NCBI GenBank assembly: GCA_963695805.1
Contig: CAVOHV010000004.1
Location: 27,592-91,591 of the forward strand
Reading direction: 5' to 3'
DNA length: 64,000 bases
Origin: DASUPK01 sp963695805
Lineage (GTDB): Bacteria; Actinomycetota; Thermoleophilia; Solirubrobacterales; 70-9
The notes under the pieces were generated by a model that worked only from the letters and a program-made list of their open reading frames with translations, was not told the origin of the DNA and searched no databases. Each line of letters starts with the position of its first letter. Position 1 is the stretch's first letter. Both the position numbers and the translations under genes were made by a program. Positions 33,890 to 43,495 of the stretch are shown piece after piece.

Positions 33890-36432
33890 CCGCCCAGTTC
33901 CTCGAGCTCGGCCCGGTAAGTGGCGAGCTTCTCCCGCTCCGCGTCGACCACGTCAGCCGGAGCCTTCGCCACGAAGCCCTCATTGGAGAGTTTGCCCTCG
34001 CCCCGCTTCACCTCGACGCGAAGCATCTCTCGCCGCTCCTCGATCCGCGCCGCCACGGCCTCCGGGTCGACCCCCTCGGTCTCCAGGAGCTCGACGCCGG
34101 CGACACTCGCGATCGGCGCGCCGCCGTCCTCCGAGAACTCGACCCGGGCCAGCCGCGAGACCAGCTCGTGTGGCCGGGAATCGTCGGTCCTCGCGGCCAG
34201 CACCTGCTTCACCGGCACGCCGGCCATGTCGCGCCAGCGCCGCAGCGCGCGCGTCAGCGCGATCGCCTGCCCGATCTGGGCCTCGGCGGACTCGTCGACC
34301 AGGCCCTCATCCTGCTCGGGAAACGGATGGATGACCAGGGCCTCCGCGCTCGGCTCTGGCAGAAACGAGTAGATCTCCTCGGTGACGAAGGGCATCATCG
34401 GATGGGCGAGGGCCAGCACCTGCTCGAGCGCCCAGAGGAGGGTCGCCGAAGCGTCCTCGTCGCCGTCGTAGAGGCGCGGCTTGACGATTTCGAGATACCA
34501 GTCGCAGAGCTCTGACCAGAAGAAGTCGTAGAGATCGAGGGCGGCATGCGAGAAGTCGTACCCCTCGATCGACTCGCTCACCGAGCGCACGGCCCGCTGC
34601 AGCCGTGACGCGATCCAGCGGTCCTCGACGTGGTTCGTGCGCGGCCCGGGCTCGACATCGTCGCGGGCCTCCATCAGCACCAGCCGCGATGCGTTCCACA
34701 TCTTGTTGGCGAGGTCCCGACCCTGCTGAACCCGCGCCTCGGAAAACCGTACGTCCTGCGCCGACGACATCGCCAGCAGCCCGAAGCGCAGCGCGTCCGC
34801 TCCGTGCCGCTCCATCTCCTCGAGCGGGTCGATACCCGTGCCGAGGCTCTTCGACATGCGCCGCCCATCGGGCGCCTGGATGATCGAGTGGACGTAGACG
34901 TCGGAGAACGGGGCCTCACCCGTGAACTCGAGCGAGGTCATGATCATCCGTGCGACCCAGAGGAAGATGATGTCCCGGGCCGTCACCATCGTGTCGGTCG
35001 GGAAAAAGGCCTTGAACTCGGGCGCTTCCGTGTCCGGCCAGCCGAGCGTCGCGAAGGGCCAGAGCGCGGAGCTGAACCAAGTGTCGAGCACATCGGACTC
35101 CTGCTCCCAGCCCTCGCCCTCGGGTGATTGCTCGCCGACGTAGGTCTCGTCGCCGCGGTACCAGACCGGAAGCCGGTGCCCCCACCAGAGCTGGCGGGAG
35201 ATGCACCAGGGCCGGATGCGCTCCAGCCAGTCGAGGTAGACCTTGGTGTGGGGATCGGCGGGGATGAACCTGACCCGCCCGTCAGTCACCGCCTTGATCG
35301 CCGGCTTCGCCATCTCGTCCATCCGGCAGAACCACTGCAGCGAGATCAGCGGCTCGATCCTCTTCCCGGAGCGGTGCGAGAACGGGACGGAGTGTGTGTA
35401 GGGCTCCTCATCCCGGATCAGCCCCTGCTCGCGCAGCTCGGCAACTACGGCGTCCTGCGCCTCCTCGGCGGTCATCCCGCGGAACCGCTCCGGCGCCTCG
35501 TCGGTGATCCGGCCGTCCTCGCCGATCACGCTGATCTCGGGCAGGTTGTTGGCGCGGCCGATCTCGAAGTCGTTGGGGTCGTGCCCCGGCGTGATCTTGA
35601 GCGCGCCGGTGCCGAACTCCGGGTCGACGTGCTGATCGGCGATCACCGGCAGGCGCCTGCCGACGAGCGGCAGGATCGCGTGCTTGCCGACGTCCCGATA
35701 GCGCTCGTCGGCCGGGTTCACTGCGACAGCCGTGTCGGCAAGCATCGTCTCGGGCCGAACCGTCGCCACGATCAGCTCTCCCCCGCCCTCCAGCGGATAG
35801 GCAATCTCCCAGAGCGTGTCGGTGACCACGCGGTTCTCAACCTCGAGGTCCGAGATCGCCGACTGGGTTCCAGGGTCCCAGTTGACCATGTAGTTGTCGC
35901 GGTAAATCCAGCCCTTGCGGTAGAGCTCGGCGAACACGCGATAGACCGCCTTCACATACCCGTCGTCGAGCGTGAACCGCTCCCGCTCGTAGTCACACGA
36001 CGCGCCGAGCCGCTGGTACTGCTCGATGATCGTCGAGCCGTATTTCTCCTTCCAGGCCCAAACGCGCTCAGTGAACGCCTCCCGTCCCAGCTCCTCGCGC
36101 GACGTGCCCTCGGTGGCCAGTTCCTTCTCCACCACGGTCTGGGTCGCGATCCCGGCGTGGTCGGTGCCGAGGATCCAAAGTGTGTTGCGGCCGCGCATCC
36201 GATTGAGGCGGACGAGGGCGTCCTGGACGGACCCGTTCAGGGCATGGCCCATGTGGAGCGCGCCGGTGACATTCGGCGGCGGAATCGCGATCGAGTAGTT
36301 CTCCTCAGGAGATCCCTCCGCGGGCGGGTGAAACCAGCCGCCCTGCATCCAACGCTCGAATACCTGCCGCTCCACCGCCCCGGGGTCCCACCGGGTCGTG
36401 TTCTCGAGTGTCTTTCGGCGCTCCGCGTCCAC
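33886..36432 (-). CDS. valS: Valyl-tRNA synthetase
   Basis: 848-aa class I synthetase charging tRNA-Val. HIGH motif as HMGH in PPPNVTGALHMGHALN; KMSKS as RMSKS in DGRRMSKSLGTG; editing domain in the middle (ATVRPETMLADTAVAVNP); C-terminal coiled coil (RIEERREMLRVEVKRGE). Starts at GTG 36432. Followed directly by folC, the common valS-folC pair. Confidence 0.97.
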   Translation of the reverse strand: MDAERRKTLENTTRWDPGAVERQVFERWMQGGWFHPPAEGSPEENYSIAIPPPNVTGALHMGHALNGSVQDALVRLNRMRGRNTLWILGTDHAGIATQTVVEKELATEGTSREELGREAFTERVWAWKEKYGSTIIEQYQRLGASCDYERERFTLDDGYVKAVYRVFAELYRKGWIYRDNYMVNWDPGTQSAISDLEVENRVVTDTLWEIAYPLEGGGELIVATVRPETMLADTAVAVNPADERYRDVGKHAILPLVGRRLPVIADQHVDPEFGTGALKITPGHDPNDFEIGRANNLPEISVIGEDGRITDEAPERFRGMTAEEAQDAVVAELREQGLIRDEEPYTHSVPFSHRSGKRIEPLISLQWFCRMDEMAKPAIKAVTDGRVRFIPADPHTKVYLDWLERIRPWCISRQLWWGHRLPVWYRGDETYVGEQSPEGEGWEQESDVLDTWFSSALWPFATLGWPDTEAPEFKAFFPTDTMVTARDIIFLWVARMIMTSLEFTGEAPFSDVYVHSIIQAPDGRRMSKSLGTGIDPLEEMERHGADALRFGLLAMSSAQDVRFSEARVQQGRDLANKMWNASRLVLMEARDDVEPGPRTNHVEDRWIASRLQRAVRSVSESIEGYDFSHAALDLYDFFWSELCDWYLEIVKPRLYDGDEDASATLLWALEQVLALAHPMMPFVTEEIYSFLPEPSAEALVIHPFPEQDEGLVDESAEAQIGQAIALTRALRRWRDMAGVPVKQVLAARTDDSRPHELVSRLARVEFSEDGGAPIASVAGVELLETEGVDPEAVAARIEERREMLRVEVKRGEGKLSNEGFVAKAPADVVDAEREKLATYRAELEELGG

Positions 36433-36464
36433 GCGAGCGATGTTAATCGCGCCCCGCCGCTGGG

Positions 36465-36824
36465 CTAGGAGTCGGGCGGCCCGCCGTCGAGCGACTCGAG
36501 GATGCCCAGGATCTCGCCCACCCGGCAGACGAGCAAGCGCTCCTCGTCGATCTCCACCCAGACGCCCGCCGCCGATGGGAAGACGACGTGGTCGCCGGGC
36601 TGCACCGGCATGTCAACTCCCGCACCCTCCCACCAGTCGAGACCTGGCCCAACGGCCAACACGATCCCCTGCTGGGGCGGCGGCTCGTCAATCCCCTGCG
36701 GCACGACGAGGCCGGACCTTCGCATGCGGTCCTGGTCCAGCTCCTTGACGACCACCTGATCGAACAGGGGACGGAGCTGGTGCCTGACCGCCTCAACGGG
36801 CTCGCGGGACGAACGTGTGCTCAT
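36465..36824 (-). CDS. GroES-like co-chaperonin
   Basis: 119 aa. LRPLFDQVVVKELDQDRMRRS, VVPQGIDEPPPQQGIVLAVGPG and PGDHVVFPSAAGVWVEIDEE follow the GroES fold, but the middle carries an inserted LDWWEGAGVDMPVQ and the N-terminus is extended by ~16 residues. No groEL is nearby. It precedes valS by 32 bp. It may be a second, specialised GroES. Start ATG 36824 chosen over 36917 because conservation begins there. Confidence 0.85.
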   Translation of the reverse strand: MSTRSSREPVEAVRHQLRPLFDQVVVKELDQDRMRRSGLVVPQGIDEPPPQQGIVLAVGPGLDWWEGAGVDMPVQPGDHVVFPSAAGVWVEIDEERLLVCRVGEILGILESLDGGPPDS

Positions 36825-36904
36825 GGGCCTGGAGGATAGTTCGTGGTTCCGCGGAGCCACCCACAAAGCCGCGGGCCAGTCCGCCACAAACCGAGGAGGG
36901 GACC

Positions 36905-37297
36905 ATGTCCGGGCCATTCATCTTCATCGCGACCAACAAACTCAAGGAAGGGAAGCTCGACGACGAGAGGAGGCGGGTCCCCGGCCTCAGCGACTTCATC
37001 CAGGAGAACGAGCCTCGGCTGATCGCGTTCAACGAGTACGCGAATCAGGAGGGCACGGAGGTGAAGGTCGTCCAGGTCCATCCCGACACCGACTCCTTCG
37101 AGTTCCATATGGGAGTGGTCCGGGAACGGGGGGAGCAGGCGTACGCCGAGACCCTCGATGCCACGACGAGCGTCGAGGTCTACGGATCCCCCAGTGACGG
37201 CATCCTCGAGATGCTGAGACAGCAAGCGGGCGCGGGCGTTGCGCTCAGCGTCACACGGGACTATCTAGGCGGGTTCAGCCGGGCCGGGACGGCCTAG
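36905..37297 (+). CDS. Small protein, probable dimeric alpha/beta-barrel (monooxygenase-like)
   Basis: 130 aa. FIFIATNKLKEGKLDDERRR and the later KVVQVHPDTDSFEFHMGVVRE suggest the ferredoxin-like fold of antibiotic-biosynthesis-type monooxygenases, but no catalytic residue is recognisable. Strong ribosome site GAGGAGGGG before ATG 36905. Stop overlaps the convergent SnoaL-like gene by CTAG. Function unknown. Confidence 0.7.
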   Translation: MSGPFIFIATNKLKEGKLDDERRRVPGLSDFIQENEPRLIAFNEYANQEGTEVKVVQVHPDTDSFEFHMGVVRERGEQAYAETLDATTSVEVYGSPSDGILEMLRQQAGAGVALSVTRDYLGGFSRAGTA

Positions 37298-37695
37298 TCC
37301 GATAGCCCGGCAGCATCAAGCGTCGCTTCCCAGGAGAAGAAGATCTCGACTCGTGCGACGAGCGTGTCGCGGATCTCGACGAGATAGCCGAGCGGCGACT
37401 CGACCCGGTCCCCGCTGCCGATGATTCGGCCCTCCTGCTGGAGCAGGAGGACTACCCGCCCATCCCCCGCGTCCATCACCCGCTGGGGCATCACCTTGTA
37501 CTCGTCGAAGAGCTGGGTCCAGTAGGCCGACAGGCGCCGGATGCCGTCATGACCCTTGTAGAGCCGGTCCTCCAACCACTCCGGCGGGGCCACCCATTCG
37601 ATCTCGGGATGCAGGTAGGGGAGCGCGGTCTCCACTCCCGTCTCGTTGAAGGCCTCGATCGCATTCAGCATGGGAGCTGCCCTCTCGTCCAGCAT
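37294..37695 (-). CDS. SnoaL-like/NTF2-fold protein
   Basis: 133 aa. LPYLHPEIEWVAPPEWLEDR, KGHDGIRRLSAYWTQLFDEY and RVEIFFSWEATLDAAGL fit the cone-shaped NTF2-like fold, often small-molecule isomerases, hydrolases or binding proteins. Start ATG 37695 has GGTGGGACG before it. Specific role unknown. Confidence 0.75.
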   Translation of the reverse strand: MLDERAAPMLNAIEAFNETGVETALPYLHPEIEWVAPPEWLEDRLYKGHDGIRRLSAYWTQLFDEYKVMPQRVMDAGDGRVVLLLQQEGRIIGSGDRVESPLGYLVEIRDTLVARVEIFFSWEATLDAAGLSD

Positions 37696-37752
37696 CGTCC
37701 CACCGAGTATCGCGCCCCCGCACGGGGCTGGACTCCTCATCCGGGCCGATAC

Positions 37753-39051
<1,299 letters not shown>

Positions 39052-39059
39052 CGGAATTA

Positions 39060-39065
39060 CTCCCT
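39060..39065 (-). promoter_or_regulatory. Ribosome binding site of clpX
   Basis: AGGGAG (within AAAGGGAG) on the minus strand, eight bases before CTG 39051. It is the main support for initiation at CTG. Confidence 0.75.
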
Positions 39066-39247
39066 TTGGTCTCGCTTCGCCCGGCCGGCTCCTTCCTCGC
39101 TTTCGAAGCTTAGACGGCCGCCGGCCTCGGCCTGACGCACACGAACTACGCCGCGTAGCGGCTGTTTCCTTCCGCCGTTACATCGGCGGCCCGCATGGTC
39201 GCCGCCACCCGCCTGATCGGTAGGGCTACAAACCGCGGTCGAGGACG

Positions 39248-39727
39248 CTAACTGAGCGCCTCGATCACATCCTTCGAGTGCGCGAGCGGAACCCTGTTCC
39301 CCTCGAGCTCTATCCGAGAGCCGCTCTCCGAGTGGATCAGCTCGAGGACGCGGACGTTGACCCGCTGATGGACCTTCACTTCCAGTCCCGCCCGCTCCGC
39401 CTTGAAGACCATCGCGCCGGGTGTCTTGCTGCGCGAACGTCCATCGAAACCGTAGACCGCTTCCGCGGTCACACCGACGAGCATCCACTGCGGCATGCCG
39501 CTGCTCGCCTCGTTCGCCCGCATGCCTCCGGCAACGCCGGCGACCTCGCCGACGGCTTCGCCCACCGAGCCCGCTGCCCCGCCGATCTCCCCGCCCGCAA
39601 GACCGCCCGCGAACATCGAGCCGGTATGGCCTCGGGGGTTGAACTGGCCTGCGGCCAGGACCTGCTCATCGATCCCTTCGCGGGCGAGGGCCTGCTGCAC
39701 CGCGCTGTCCATTCCTTCCTCGGACAT
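39248..39727 (-). CDS. Conserved small protein with Gly-rich segment and PH-like C-terminus
   Basis: 159 aa. N-terminal region SAVQQALAREGIDEQVLAAG, a glycine/alanine stretch (~38-70), then a beta-rich C-terminal half (WMLVGVTAEAVYGFDGR, VRVLELIHSESGSRIELE) resembling PH/GRAM-like domains. No catalytic motif. Lies between the M23 peptidase gene and clpX. Function unknown. Confidence 0.75.
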   Translation of the reverse strand: MSEEGMDSAVQQALAREGIDEQVLAAGQFNPRGHTGSMFAGGLAGGEIGGAAGSVGEAVGEVAGVAGGMRANEASSGMPQWMLVGVTAEAVYGFDGRSRSKTPGAMVFKAERAGLEVKVHQRVNVRVLELIHSESGSRIELEGNRVPLAHSKDVIEALS

Positions 39728-39728
39728 C

Positions 39729-40514
39729 TCAGCTGTAACGATCCCACGCCCTGAGGAAAGGCGCAGGATTCACGGGCCTGCCGTTGACGTGGATCTCGAA
39801 GTGGAGGTGGCAGCCCACCGTGCGGGCGTTGCCGGTCCGGCCGACGCGGCCGACGATCTCGCCGACGTGCACGAGGTCGCCGCGATGGAAGGTCGACGGA
39901 TGGATCATGTGGGCGTACCAGTACTTGCGCCTCTCCCCCAGTCCCCTGATCACCACGTAATTGCCGTCGAGTCTTGCGTCGTAGGCGCGCTTTACCACCG
40001 TGCCGGTCACCGTCGCGGCCAGCGGCGTCCCGCATCCCGCCACCACGTCGAACCCCTTGTGCCGGCGGCCTCCGTTGCGGGGCGCGCCGAACTCGCCCAC
40101 CGGGCCTCGAGTGCCGTGCGGACCGCGCACCGGGAAGAAGTGTCGGTGGAGCTCGACGGTCCCGGCGTCCTTCTGGTTTCCGCCGGCGACCGCGACCACG
40201 ATCCGATACGTGCCGTCGCCCACCGGCCGGCCGCCATTCCTGAGCCCGTCCCAGCGCTCGACCAGGTCCTTGCCGGGCGGCGCCTGCGGCGCGTCGATGG
40301 TCCGGACCTCGCCGTCCGAGCCCGAGATCCGGATCACCACGTCGGTGGCCCCGGAGCCGCTCAGCCGGTAGTCGATCCGAACGCCCGCGAGCGAGTCGGT
40401 GAACCCTCGCGCCGGGGAGGCGGATGCCTTCTGCACGACGACGTCCTCGGCGGTGGCAGGTGCCGCGAAGAGCGCGACCGACAGGCCGAGGAGGAGTAGC
40501 GGGAGAAGCCTCAG
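39729..40514 (-). CDS. Secreted M23 (LytM-type) metallopeptidase, CTG start
   Basis: 261 aa. Zinc peptidase of peptidoglycan: RRHKGFDVVAGCGTPLAATVTG, then HLHFEIHVNG (the HxH metal site), preceded by a beta domain like FlgD/Ig repeats (GVRIDYRLSGSGATDVVIRI). CTG at 40514, overlapping the clpP stop as CTGA, gives a perfect signal peptide (M)RLLPLLLLGLSVALFAAP-ATA. No ATG, GTG or TTG start fits: the next upstream one lies far back inside clpP in another frame. Probably acts on the cell wall outside the membrane. Confidence 0.85.
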   Translation of the reverse strand: MRLLPLLLLGLSVALFAAPATAEDVVVQKASASPARGFTDSLAGVRIDYRLSGSGATDVVIRISGSDGEVRTIDAPQAPPGKDLVERWDGLRNGGRPVGDGTYRIVVAVAGGNQKDAGTVELHRHFFPVRGPHGTRGPVGEFGAPRNGGRRHKGFDVVAGCGTPLAATVTGTVVKRAYDARLDGNYVVIRGLGERRKYWYAHMIHPSTFHRGDLVHVGEIVGRVGRTGNARTVGCHLHFEIHVNGRPVNPAPFLRAWDRYS

Positions 40515-41095
40515 CGGTGCTCGATCACGCGGTCGACGATCTTGTACTCCTTCGCCTCCTGCGCGCTCATGAAGTAATCCCGCTCGGTGTCCTTCGCGAC
40601 CTTCTCCAGCGGCTGGCCGGTGTGCTTGGAGATGATCTCGTCGAGCCGCTGGCGGACGTCGATGATCTCCTTGGCGTGGATCTCGATGTCCGTCGCCTGG
40701 CCGGAGAAGCCGCCCGAGACCTGGTGGATCAGGATCTTCGAGTTGGGCAGCGCCATCCGCTTCTCCGGTGCGCCACCCGCGAGCAGCAGAGCGCCCATGC
40801 TCATCGCGACGCCCACGCAGATTGTCGACACGTCCGGCTTGATGAACTGCATCGCGTCGTAGATCGCGAGGCCGGCATAGACCGAGCCACCCGGCGAGTT
40901 GATGTAGATCGACACGTCCTTGTCGGGGTCCTCGGACTCCAGGTGGATGAGCTGCGCGACGATCAGGTTCGCGATGTCCTCGGTCACAGGTGTGCCGAGG
41001 AAGATGATCCGCTCGTTGAGCAGGCGGGAATAGATGTCGAACGCGCGCTCGCCGCGCGACGTCTGCTCGACGACCATCGGGACCAAGGGACTCAT
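40511..41095 (-). CDS. clpP: ATP-dependent Clp protease proteolytic subunit
   Basis: 194-aa serine protease chamber. Ser in VAMSMGALLL, His in KILIHQVSGG, Asp in ERDYFMSAQEA. Start ATG 41095 (MSPLVPMVVEQTSRGERAFD); the frame continues upstream without homology. Second gene after tig in the tig-clpP-M23-clpX series. Confidence 0.96.
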   Translation of the reverse strand: MSPLVPMVVEQTSRGERAFDIYSRLLNERIIFLGTPVTEDIANLIVAQLIHLESEDPDKDVSIYINSPGGSVYAGLAIYDAMQFIKPDVSTICVGVAMSMGALLLAGGAPEKRMALPNSKILIHQVSGGFSGQATDIEIHAKEIIDVRQRLDEIISKHTGQPLEKVAKDTERDYFMSAQEAKEYKIVDRVIEHR

Positions 41096-41150
41096 GGGGG
41101 CGTGAGCATAGCGACCACCCGGCGCGGGCCGGGCGCGGGAGAATCCCCGA

Positions 41151-41699
41151 ATGGCGTCCGAAGGGGACATCCTCACGGTCGGCCACTCGAACCACGAGGA
41201 GGGTGAGTTCATCGAGCTACTGCGCGGCGCCGGCGTCGAGCTGATCGCCGACGTCCGTCGTTACCCCGGGTCGCGCCGACAACCGCACTTCGAGCGAACC
41301 GCGCTCGCCGCGGTCCTGCTCGAGGCCGGGATCGGGTACCGCTGGCTCGGCGAGTCGCTCGGCGGACGGCGCAAGCCGCTGCCGGACTCACCCAACGGGG
41401 CCTGGGAGAGCGACCAGTTCCGCGGCTACGCGGACCACATGGCGAGCGAAGAGTTCGCCGCGGGCCTCGCCGAGCTCGAGGAGCTCGCCCGGCAGCAGCG
41501 CGTCGCCGTCATGTGCGCGGAGGCCTGGTGGGTGCGCTGCCACCGCCGCCTGATCGCCGACGCGCTCACCGCCCGCGGGTGGCGCGTTCTCCATCTCGAA
41601 TCGAACGGACGCCTCACCGAACACGTGCTGACCGACTTCGCCGTCGTCGAGGACGGCATCGTCACCTACCCGGAGGCGCAGACCAGCCTGGGTCTCTAG
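41151..41699 (+). CDS. DUF488 protein
   Basis: 182 aa. ILTVGHSNHEEGEFIELLR, IADVRRYPGSRRQPHFE and VMCAEAWWVRCHRRLIAD are the conserved DUF488 blocks (Cys, His and Arg of a putative nucleic-acid or nucleotide site). Biochemical role unknown. Divergent from clpP (55 bp). Stop overlaps the convergent small gene by CTAG. Confidence 0.9.
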   Translation: MASEGDILTVGHSNHEEGEFIELLRGAGVELIADVRRYPGSRRQPHFERTALAAVLLEAGIGYRWLGESLGGRRKPLPDSPNGAWESDQFRGYADHMASEEFAAGLAELEELARQQRVAVMCAEAWWVRCHRRLIADALTARGWRVLHLESNGRLTEHVLTDFAVVEDGIVTYPEAQTSLGL

Positions 41700-41908
41700 G
41701 GACTGCCCGGGCCCGAACGGCCGTTGTCGGGCTTGCCGTTATGGGGATTGACCAGGAACGGCATCGTCCGCCGCAGCTTGCGGAGCTCCAGCGCCCTGGC
41801 GATGTAGAGGCCGAGCAGGGCGAGCATCAGCACGAACGAGACGATCCCTGCAATGGCGCCGATCTCTTCGACCTGCTTCGGGAGGGCGCTGGCGAGCTCG
41901 AAGGGCAT
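41696..41908 (-). CDS. Small membrane protein, 70 aa
   Basis: One strongly hydrophobic helix (AGIVSFVLMLALLGLYIARA, residues ~20-40) followed by a basic, polar tail. Lies two bases after the tig stop, so probably co-transcribed with tig. Function unknown. Confidence 0.6.
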   Translation of the reverse strand: MPFELASALPKQVEEIGAIAGIVSFVLMLALLGLYIARALELRKLRRTMPFLVNPHNGKPDNGRSGPGSP

Positions 41909-41910
41909 GG

Positions 41911-43299
41911 CTAGTCGGAGCCGGGCGTCCAGAGGCCGCCCTTCTCCTCGCGCTCCTTCTCGGGAGTCCAGATCTCCTCGCGCGCCTCCGCCTGCTCCAT
42001 TGGGATCGGATTCGCCTGCTCGGCGATCAACTCGAGCGCGCGCCTCATCCGCAGGTCATCCTTGAAGAGCTCCTCGCGGCCGGACTCGCGAATCTCCCTG
42101 AGGGCGTCCGCCGGCGCGGGATGGCCGTGGTCCTCATGACCGGGCGGGACCTGCAGGGCCTCGAGCTCGTCCTCCTCCGTGATCTGGATGTCCTCCGCAT
42201 CGGCGACCGCCTCGAGCACGGCCTCCCGCTTCAGCGCCTGCTCGGCATCCGGCCGGGCCTGCTCGATCATCTCCTCGCGCGTCTTGCCCTGGATCTGAAG
42301 GTAGTTCTCCGGATCCATCCCCTGGCGGCTCAGCTGCCGCTCGACTCGCCGCCACATCTCCTCGGCCCTGGCCTGGATGACGGAGTCTGGGATCTCGACC
42401 CTCGCCTTTGCCACGGCGGCGTCGAGGGCGTCCTCGCGGAAACGCTCGGCGATCTGGCCGTCGAGCATCTGTCTGATCTTCTCGGAGATGTCCGCGCGCA
42501 ACTCGTCGAGGGTGTCGAACTCCGAAGCCTCGGAAGCGAAGTCGTCGTCGAGGTCGGGCAGCTCTTTCTCGCGGACCTCCTTCAACTTGACGTCGAACTC
42601 GGCGGTCTTTCCGGCGACCTCCTCGGCCGGATAGTCGTCGGGGAACTGCACGGTCACCTGGCGTTCGTCGCCGGGCTCCGCCCCCTCGAGGCCCTGCTCG
42701 AGCTCGGGCAGAACTCGGCCCTCCCCCAGCTCCAACAGGTAGTCGCGGGCGCTGCCGCCCTCGAAGGGCTCGCCGTCGATCCTGCCCTCGTAGTCGATCA
42801 GGACCACGTCCCCGGGCTTCGCTGCCCGCTCGACCGGATTGAGCCGCGCGAAGCCCTCGCGTAGCCGGTTGATCTCGGCCTCGATGGCCTCCTCCGGCAC
42901 CTCCGGCTCGGCGCGGCCGACCTCGAGGCCGCTGTAGTCGCCGAGCTCCGCGCCCGGGCGGACCGCGACCTCGATCGAGAAGCGCAACGGCTTCCCCTCC
43001 TCGGGCAGGTCGGGGAGATCGAGCTTCGGGTCGCCGACGGGATTGACGCCCGACTCGAGCATGGCGCGCTCGTACCAGTCGCCGAGCGATGACTCGAGCG
43101 CCTGGGTGAGTACGGTCTGGCGGCCGAGCCGCTGCACGACCATCTCGGGCGGCACCTTGCCCTTGCGGAACCCGGGGAGCTTCATGTCCTTGCCGAGCTC
43201 CTGTGCGGTGCGGCTGATGCTGCCCTCGACGTCCTGCGGGTCGACGTCGACGTCGACCCGGACCCGCGATTCGGGAAGCTCCTTTACCGTCGTCTCCAT
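41911..43299 (-). CDS. tig: Trigger factor
   Basis: Ribosome-bound chaperone/prolyl isomerase; 462 aa. Ribosome-binding signature PGFRKGKVPPEMVVQ, FKBP-type PPIase (GDVVLIDYEGRIDGEPFEGG) and C-terminal helical arms. I chose ATG 43299, eight bases after AGGTGG, over GTG 43320. Starts the tig - small gene - clpP region. Confidence 0.95.
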   Translation of the reverse strand: METTVKELPESRVRVDVDVDPQDVEGSISRTAQELGKDMKLPGFRKGKVPPEMVVQRLGRQTVLTQALESSLGDWYERAMLESGVNPVGDPKLDLPDLPEEGKPLRFSIEVAVRPGAELGDYSGLEVGRAEPEVPEEAIEAEINRLREGFARLNPVERAAKPGDVVLIDYEGRIDGEPFEGGSARDYLLELGEGRVLPELEQGLEGAEPGDERQVTVQFPDDYPAEEVAGKTAEFDVKLKEVREKELPDLDDDFASEASEFDTLDELRADISEKIRQMLDGQIAERFREDALDAAVAKARVEIPDSVIQARAEEMWRRVERQLSRQGMDPENYLQIQGKTREEMIEQARPDAEQALKREAVLEAVADAEDIQITEEDELEALQVPPGHEDHGHPAPADALREIRESGREELFKDDLRMRRALELIAEQANPIPMEQAEAREEIWTPEKEREEKGGLWTPGSD

Positions 43300-43336
43300 G
43301 GAGGAGACCACCTTAGACACCGGCAGTCGCGAGCGG

Positions 43337-43495
43337 GTGTCTCTCAGCGGCCGCGATCGGCTGGGCGCCTGGCTCTACACGGGAGCACCCGGCCGGCTGG
43401 CCTCCTTCTCGATCGATCTCGGGCTCTCCATGGCGGCGCTCGGCCTCTGGTCGAGCCGTCGTCTCTGGCACCGGGTTCGAGGCCAGAGTCACTGA
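43337..43495 (+). CDS. Small basic protein, 52 aa
   Basis: GRDRLGAWLYTGAPGRLASF and LWSSRRLWHRVRGQ resemble short actinobacterial proteins of the pattern RLxAxLxTGPxGHL. Starts at GTG 43337 in the divergent gap beside tig; a weak case without a clear ribosome site. Its stop overlaps the convergent spermidine synthase-like gene. Confidence 0.45.
   Translation: MSLSGRDRLGAWLYTGAPGRLASFSIDLGLSMAALGLWSSRRLWHRVRGQSH

Noticed and set aside
35128..36468. 446-codon open frame on the plus strand
   Set aside because: Antisense to valS.
40515..41195. Upstream extension of the M23 frame through clpP
   Set aside because: Out of frame with clpP and without homology; the real protein begins at the signal peptide (CTG 40514).
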